Shown: in pieces, positions 59,500 to 64,000 of the stretch
Layout: each line of letters starts with the position of its first letter
How positions within the stretch are numbered: the stretch's first letter is position 1
Assembly: GCF_003254395.2 (NCBI RefSeq)
Contig: NC_037652.1
Span: 4,613,001-4,677,000, forward strand
Reading direction: 5' to 3'
DNA length: 64,000 bases
Source: Apis mellifera
Taxonomy: Eukaryota > Arthropoda > Insecta > Hymenoptera > Apidae
Made by a program: the position numbers and the translations under genes
Notes under the pieces: generated by a model
What the model was told of the DNA's origin: nothing
The model's input: only the letters and a program-made list of their open reading frames with translations
Database searches by the model: none

Positions 59500-59931
59500 T
59501 TAATTACACACCCCTTTCGGTACGTTCGGTCTGCACACCGGTTGGACAAGGGTCACGGTTTCCCCCCCACACGGTGGGCAAGGAGCACAGGAGGCAGGTG
59601 GGCAAACAGGAGGGCAACACGGGTCACAAGGTTGAGTACACGGGGGACAACAGGAACAATTAGGAGGTGCGCATATCTTCACGTCGCACGGAGTACAGGG
59701 TGGACAGGGTTGGCACGGTTGAAGGCATACAGGCTTGCAGTCCACTTCGCAAACGTACTGCATCTCGAACGGCAGATCGTTTCGGACGGTGAGACATTTG
59801 CCTTGGATCAGGTAGCAATAGGCCAATGCAAGAACCGGATTGCCGCTGTAGGGTAGCTCGTGGGGTAGGCTCAGATGCGGGGCCATGTCGATGTTGGTGT
59901 ATTTTAAAGGAGAGCAGCTACAGGCACCGTG
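59500..59931 (-). CDS. duplicated terminal exon of the M17 aminopeptidase with a Cys/Pro-rich tail
   Basis: An acceptor with a good pyrimidine tract (tcgtatcgattgcag) precedes 59931, and the exon ends in TAA at 59502-59500, giving 143 residues. The first 46 align with the ordinary last exon: HGACSCSPLKYTNIDMA against HGTRSGTPLKYSHLDIA, then a SGNPVLALA stretch against TGAPILALA. Entry phase is also identical. After GKC it continues for about 97 residues dominated by CxPC, PPC and CCPP units, with 22 cysteines in the tail and 25 in the exon. The conserved DIAG reads DMAP. No other aminopeptidase exons lie between this one and 60504, so alternative splicing from the exon ending at 60730 is the simplest reading. 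A decayed tandem paralogue is the other. The 60027 ATG of the open frame lies in what I take to be intron. Cys/Pro-rich tails of this kind occur in sperm structural proteins, but a sperm role here is only an inference. Confidence 0.75.
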   Translation of the reverse strand, partial: HGACSCSPLKYTNIDMAPHLSLPHELPYSGNPVLALAYCYLIQGKCLTVRNDLPFEMQYVCEVDCKPVCLQPCQPCPPCTPCDVKICAPPNCSCCPPCTQPCDPCCPPVCPPASCAPCPPCGGETVTLVQPVCRPNVPKGVCN

Positions 59932-59935
59932 CTGC

Positions 59936-60503
59936 AATCGATACGAAGGAGGGATGAGGAAGGTGGTCGAACCAAGGGCGGGCGGAGGGGTGTGTAGACC
60001 CGGGGTAAATGAGTTTTTAAACGTCATTGTAATGGAAAAGCCTTTTAATCTCCCATTAATGCCTTCTCGCGATACTTATGCTAAACTGATCGCCCATAAA
60101 AAATTCATCTTGCCGTTTCCAATAAAGGAAGAAGAGTGCTCTGCGTATAAAATTGATTCGCTGACGGACGTCGGGGTTTAAAAACGTACGATTGCAGCGA
60201 TAAGTCTTTTAACCGGATAGCCAAACATACAAATAGATAGCCAAGAAACAAACGAAATTGATATTTAGATTTTAGATTTAGATTTGATCGTCCATAGCGT
60301 GGGATCGGGATAAGATTGGTAAAATCTGGGGAAGAAGAATGATTGATTAGATACATCGATCGTTTATTCTCTTGATTGAAGATCTGCTTCTCTCTGCGTA
60401 TACACGAAATACAAAATTAAAAAACATGATTGACTGATGAATCCCGACTCAGGAAACCTGAAAACGTAATGTCAAGTAATAAAATTTCGACCGGCTGGCC
60501 CGC
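59936..60503. other. spacer between the two terminal aminopeptidase exons
   Basis: Holds the 3' untranslated region and poly(A) signal of the ordinary form, then the pyrimidine tract and acceptor of the Cys-rich exon. No trace of the other aminopeptidase exons is present, which argues for exon duplication over whole-gene duplication. Confidence 0.6.
60363..60368 (-). terminator. poly(A) signal AATAAA after the ordinary terminal exon
   Basis: AATAAA on the minus strand lies 136 nt beyond the TAG at 60504 and before the duplicated terminal exon. It gives the short aminopeptidase form its own 3' end, which fits coupled alternative splicing and polyadenylation. Confidence 0.5.
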
Positions 60504-60650
60504 CTAGCTGGCCTCCTCGCAGTCGCGAACGAGAAACTGTTTGGCCAACGCCAGAATTGGAGCACCTGTTGGAGGATCGGGAATATCGCCAGCGCTCCCG
60601 GCGATATCCAAGTGAGAATATTTCAGAGGTGTCCCCGATCGTGTGCCGTG
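60504..60650 (-). CDS. aminopeptidase terminal exon, ordinary form
   Basis: The acceptor is aaattttag above 60650, and the exon ends in TAG at 60506-60504. The 48 residues run HGTRSGTPLKYSHLDIAGSA to the end VRDCEEAS. This matches the usual M17 C-terminus (the HxDIAG motif and then a PTGAP..LALA helix) and stops soon after, as the family normally does. A poly(A) signal lies 136 nt beyond the stop. Confidence 0.87.
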   Translation of the reverse strand, partial: HGTRSGTPLKYSHLDIAGSAGDIPDPPTGAPILALAKQFLVRDCEEAS

Positions 60651-62284
60651 CTAAAATTTACCACCAGCTCCTTCATACCAGAGGCAAATCATCTACTTAA
60701 CACTTAATTTCGAAACCTTGTCACCGTACCTTGTCCAGGCCGGAGGCCATGATCAGGAAGGCGGACGGTCCTTGATGGCCCCTGTTCGTCACACCTGAAC
60801 TGTCCTTATCCGAATTCAGGACATCGTCCCCTTCCGTTCGCCCCTCGTGGAAACTGAAATCCTCCCTTCGTATCCTCGATATCTCGAATGGGTCGCCCAT
60901 CGTCTCACCCGAAGCTTGAAGCTTCTCCGCGTTGCTCACCAAACGCGCCACCGCGTTGTCCATGGCGATCTTGAGTGATTATTTCGTTTAATAAACGAAA
61001 CGAACGATTGCCACGAACGGGATTCGATAAATTTCGGATCGATGATGTTTCGCGATTAGGAATATTTATCGCGGCGGTTAGTGAATCCGGATCCGATCCG
61101 ATTGGAGAATAAACAATATAACTAGAACTCATGTAATAGGATTCCGCTAATTCCCCTCGTCCAGGCTATGACTCCTCGTTCGAATAATACAAGTTCGGAT
61201 AAGTAGATTTAATCGGATTCTAACTAAAATTTCATTCGGATGAAATGAAACTTCGATCTATGCGAATTAGACAATTATTTGTATACAATTATTCGTTTCT
61301 AGCCGGCTAAATAAAAGAAAGCTCGGCCAAAGCTAACCGAGAAACTGTACAAAAATTTGTTCTCTCGAAACGAAAGATTCGATCCCAATGACAAAAGAAC
61401 GGAGTCTTCCACTTACCGAGTATCCTCGGCCGGCAGTTAGTATCGCATGATAGGTCAACGTTGCCACCGTGAAAATGTGCGGATTGACCGAGCACAGCGC
61501 CATTTCTTTGATATGGCACAGGGCATCGGCCATGACCAAACGGCCCTCCGCATCCGTATTCCCAATACGTACCCTCGTGCCGGATTTCGCGGTGATCACT
61601 TCATCCGAGACGTACGAATTTTCACCCACGCTATTCCTCACCACGCAGAGAGCAGCCACCGCCTTCACAGTCGGCGGTTGCAGTAAATTCACCACCTATG
61701 TGAACCCAAAATGAAGAGAATACAATATAAAATTACATAATTCTCTTCATCTTTAAACAAAAATCCGAATATCATTTAGAAAGAAATATTCTGATCCATC
61801 AACTCGGAGAAAAATATATCTATCTCGTATTTTTTCTATTCAATTATATTAATCAAGTTAATGAACGAGAGATGATTGAATGGAAAGTTCAATTTTCCAA
61901 CGTTGTTGATGTAACAATTAAAGAAAGGGACCTGCATGAATCCAGCGCAGGCAGCCGCCCCGCATTTATCCCTCGACATCCCGAACATGTTGCCCTTGCT
62001 CTTGATATCCGCGCCCCCCGTGTCGTAGGTAACACCCTTGCCCACGAACATCACCGTTTCAAGTATGCAGGCGGGATTGGGCGGCTCGTAGGTGAGGAAA
62101 ATAATCCTGCCAGCGTGGCGGGGGATCATAGACGCGGCACGGTTCACGCAAGCGAACAGCGGGTACTCCTGGAGGAGGGTCTCCTGGTCGGACACCACTT
62201 GCATAGTCACGTTCGAGCCGCAGAACAGCTCCGCCAGATACTCCTCGACCCTTGGTGGCGCCATTCTTTCGGGATCTGCGCCGC
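60504..62284 (-). CDS. M17 leucyl aminopeptidase, W07G4.4-like (four exons, N-terminus not resolved)
   Basis: Coding exons 62284-61932, 61695-61417, 60969-60730 and 60650-60504 join with GT-AG junctions, all in phase 0 between them, giving about 338 residues. The family are metal-dependent exopeptidases that remove N-terminal residues, usually in the cytosol. Counting from the Met at 62264, the expected active-site residues are all present: Lys76, Asp81 and Lys88 (VGKGVTYDTGG..IK), Asp99 (MSRDKCGAA), and Asp159, Glu161, Arg163 in the signature NTDAEGRL (about 61560-61537). The start DPERMAPPRVEEYL, the RREDF block, GHQGPSAFLIMASGLDK and SHLDIAG near the C-terminus point to the W07G4.4 branch. 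The first exon begins with two bases of a split codon, so a coding exon ending in phase 1 should precede it. Family members have roughly 500 residues, so most of the non-catalytic N-terminal domain is missing from what I can assign. An alternative last exon lies at 59931-59500. Confidence 0.88.
60730..60969 (-). CDS. aminopeptidase exon: RRED and SAFLIMASGLDK block
   Basis: The acceptor is atcactcaag above 60969 and the donor is gacaag|gtacgg at 60730/60729. The 80 codons are phase 0 at both ends. It encodes IAMDNAVARL, GDPFEISRIRREDFSFHEG, then GHQGPSAFLIMASGLDK. Because it ends in phase 0 with GLDK, it can be spliced in frame to either of the two HG-starting terminal exons downstream. Confidence 0.87.
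60731..60968. other. placeholder note: intron positions of the aminopeptidase gene
   Basis: The introns of the aminopeptidase gene are 61931-61696 (236 bp), 61416-60970 (447 bp) and 60729-60651 (79 bp). If the Cys-rich end is used, the last intron runs 60729-59932 (798 bp). They are AT-rich and contain no further coding signal that I can see. The span given here is the exon that both last-intron choices start from. Confidence 0.7.
61417..61695 (-). CDS. aminopeptidase exon with the NTDAEGRL signature
   Basis: The acceptor is ttcacatag above 61695 and the donor is tactcg|gtaagt at 61417/61416, a near-consensus site. The 93 codons are phase 0 at both ends. The exon starts VVNLLQPPTVKAV, contains RNSVGEN, then RIGNTDAEGRLVMADALCH, and ends HAILTAGRGYS. 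A usual TLTG turn after the signature reads TLTY here, the one clear departure from the family pattern in the core. Confidence 0.9.
61932..62284 (-). CDS. aminopeptidase exon: start of the catalytic domain
   Basis: The acceptor is ttccccgcag just above 62284 and the donor is atgcag|gtccct at 61932/61931. The exon encodes GADPERMAPPRV through GAAACAGFMQ. It carries the first zinc-site Lys and Asp, the second active-site Lys and a third metal-ligand Asp at the standard M17 spacings (K+5 D, D+7 K, K+11 D). It enters in phase 1 and leaves in phase 0. The ATG at 62264 could start a short form if no upstream coding exon is used. Confidence 0.88.
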
Positions 62285-62960
62285 CTGCGGGGAAATCACG
62301 TGAAATTAGCGTAGGGAACGAGATTTCGCCGGGGTGAAAGGGGTATTATCGGGGGTAATTCGGGACGGTGTGGATTTTATAAGCGAGGAAGATACAACGG
62401 AATTGCGTGGCTAAATTCGTATTCAACCACTTTTTTCCATTATTATTTTCCGTGACGGGGAAAAATTTGTTTATTACCTGTTTATTACCATTTATTACCT
62501 GATAAATGTTAATATTCCTATTATTACCATTGACAATGCCATCTTGCATTATCGTCGTGCGTTTAAAATTTTCCAATTCTCCGACGTTTAATAAACGTTC
62601 GTATTATTTCTGTATTGTTATCTCGCACGAATTAATCGTTCCTCCAATAATTTAGGTTAACTATGATTTTGCACGAGACGAGAAGTAGATGGTTTCCAAC
62701 ACTTGTGAGCGAATTATTGTTGCCACGGGAATTCGGTGTTGACTTAACGGGGAAAGATCGAAGGGGAGGAATTATGGCGATGGAGATAATTTGCAGAATT
62801 GTTCTGGATTTCTTAACCGCGGATCCTTATGGAATTTATATATAATGAGCGTGAATTGCAGGTTGCAACACAGGTGCGGTAGCAATAGAGTTAACGACAC
62901 GCCAGAAAATGCGACATCGGCTCGCTTGTTCTTACGTGTGTGGACATCCACCGTTCTTAC

Positions 62961-63077
62961 GGGTGAGCAACGCAGGATATGAGTTCTTGCCACTCCACCG
63001 AGTGCACAGTTAAATTGTCTCTCAACCTTGCCGAGATTTATGTCGGTTCCCCATTTTTGTGCATCTCTCAAAGCGAG
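62961..63077 (-). CDS. possible N-terminal-domain exon of the aminopeptidase
   Basis: This 39-codon stretch reads LALRDAQKWGTDINLGKV and ends VARTHILRCSP. It lies between an acceptor (branch-like tctaac, pyrimidines, then gtacaag) and a strong donor ccc|gtaaga. It is phase 0 at both ends and open only within these limits. The ending resembles the N-terminal strand of W07G4.4-like proteins, but I am not certain. It cannot join the exon at 62284 directly, because that exon needs a phase-1 partner. I found no intermediate exon in the 676 bp between them. The exon may instead belong to a decayed part of the gene. Confidence 0.45.
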
Positions 63078-64000
63078 CTTGTACCGGCAGGATTTTCATG
63101 GAAAAAGGGTTAGAGTAGGGCAAAACAGAGATTGGGTACACAATATGTGGAGGTAGAAATGCAAAAAAACTACTACATTACTTCTACGCTATTTTTAATT
63201 TTCTTCTAATGACACGAATAAACGTACCATCGTTTTTAATCTTTGTTCCCTTTTTTTCGGTGAAATATAATTTTGACGAAGTTAAATAGCGAGTTGAATA
63301 CGAACGAAATCAATTGTCATTGGTTCATAAGTTTTGTACATAAGGTGTGTATATCCAACTTTATAGAAATTAAACTGTATGCATAATATTATGGCGAGAG
63401 AATCAGTGGGGGTATAAGAAAAATGATAAAACGACATGGTTAAATAGAGTTTAACGAGGCACAAAATTTCGGTTTAAATTCAAATCTATGGCATGCATAA
63501 ATGGAATACTTCTCGTTCTTCTTGCTATATTTTAATGCACGAAAAAAAGAATTAACGTTTCGCGGGAAAAATTAACCTTAATTTTACAGGTATAATTCAG
63601 TCGTTAAAGAAAGATCGGAAGATATTACTTTATTTTTTTTTTATTTCTTTTTGAACGATCCTTTCCTCGAATATATTTTCGAGCGTATATTATTTCAGCC
63701 AAAAGGATCAGCGTCTTTTTTTTATCATCTGTAATATTATTTTACGTGACAGAGAGGCACGAGAGATACGTGAATGGAAGATTTCCGGGAGTTTTCGTAT
63801 AAAATTTTCACGCGACACGTTTCTTCCATCGGTTCCCATCGTTTTTTCCAACGGAGAAATTAATACGATGCACGTATCTTTTGAAACGAGTTCAAAATAC
63901 GACGGATAAAAATTTCAACCAACTATCTATCATGGAGGAAGTTAAAAAAGAAAAAATGGAATGACCCTACCGATTAATAAATATCGATAAATCGACAAAA
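63078..64000. other. AT-rich sequence upstream of the aminopeptidase exons
   Basis: About 920 bp of AT-rich DNA with poly(A)/poly(T) runs and no exon-like open frame on either strand. If the aminopeptidase has further 5' exons, they lie beyond the window or are too short to recognise. Confidence 0.5.

Noticed and set aside
59932..60027. Extension of the Cys-rich ORF to the ATG at 60027 as a free-standing 175-aa gene
   Set aside because: The stretch before 59931 is a pyrimidine-rich acceptor region, and the coding similarity to the aminopeptidase last exon begins exactly after the cag. It is better read as intron.

Overview
The window looks like nuclear DNA from an insect, most likely a bee (Apis- or Bombus-like hymenopteran). 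GC content swings between AT-rich blocks and short CG-dense islands, CpG is not depleted, and GA/CT, TA and trinucleotide microsatellites are abundant. Genes have short introns with ordinary GT-AG junctions. There is no operon structure, no recognisable transposon ORF, and I found no tRNA or rRNA. The species is inferred, not shown.

About 57 kb (1-57300) is almost free of conventional coding exons. Most long ORFs there are read through purine/pyrimidine-biased simple sequence. The main find in this desert is on the minus strand at 18647-19320. Four tiny ORFs of 11, 11, 10 and 13 codons (5' to 3' on the transcript) each start ATG-GCN and end in LDPTGQY or LDPTGLY directly before a TGA. This is the signature of the polycistronic small-peptide gene tarsal-less / polished rice / mille-pattes (tal/pri/mlpt). 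A length-filtered gene finder would miss it. The surrounding CG-dense desert is plausibly its regulatory landscape (inference).

Region by region: 1-12.1 kb holds AT-rich and microsatellite DNA with CpG islands at 3.5-4.0 kb and elsewhere. At 12.14 kb there is a strong hairpin. At 16.56 kb there is a minus-strand TATA element, and at 17.88 kb a possible plus-strand coding exon. mlpt lies at 18.6-19.3 kb. Purine-rich and CpG-rich sequence follows to 30 kb. Two unrelated tandem arrays (30.23-31.14 and 31.66-32.29 kb) flank a CpG island, and a third array sits at 43.98-44.70 kb. The 44.7-57.3 kb stretch is purine-rich and microsatellite-rich, and 57.3-59.46 kb is AT-rich.

The right end (59.5-63.1 kb, minus strand) carries an M17 leucyl-aminopeptidase gene resembling the W07G4.4 branch. 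Four exons (62284-61932, 61695-61417, 60969-60730, 60650-60504) join in frame and keep all M17 metal-binding and catalytic residues. A possible N-terminal exon lies at 63077-62961, but the middle of the N-terminal domain is missing. About 570 bp downstream is a second, diverged copy of the last exon (59931-59500). It has the same acceptor phase and first residues but runs into a Cys/Pro-rich tail with 22 cysteines. It could be an alternative terminal exon, giving two enzyme isoforms with different tails, or the remnant of a tandem paralogue. Separate polyadenylation signals after each terminal exon fit alternative 3' ends.
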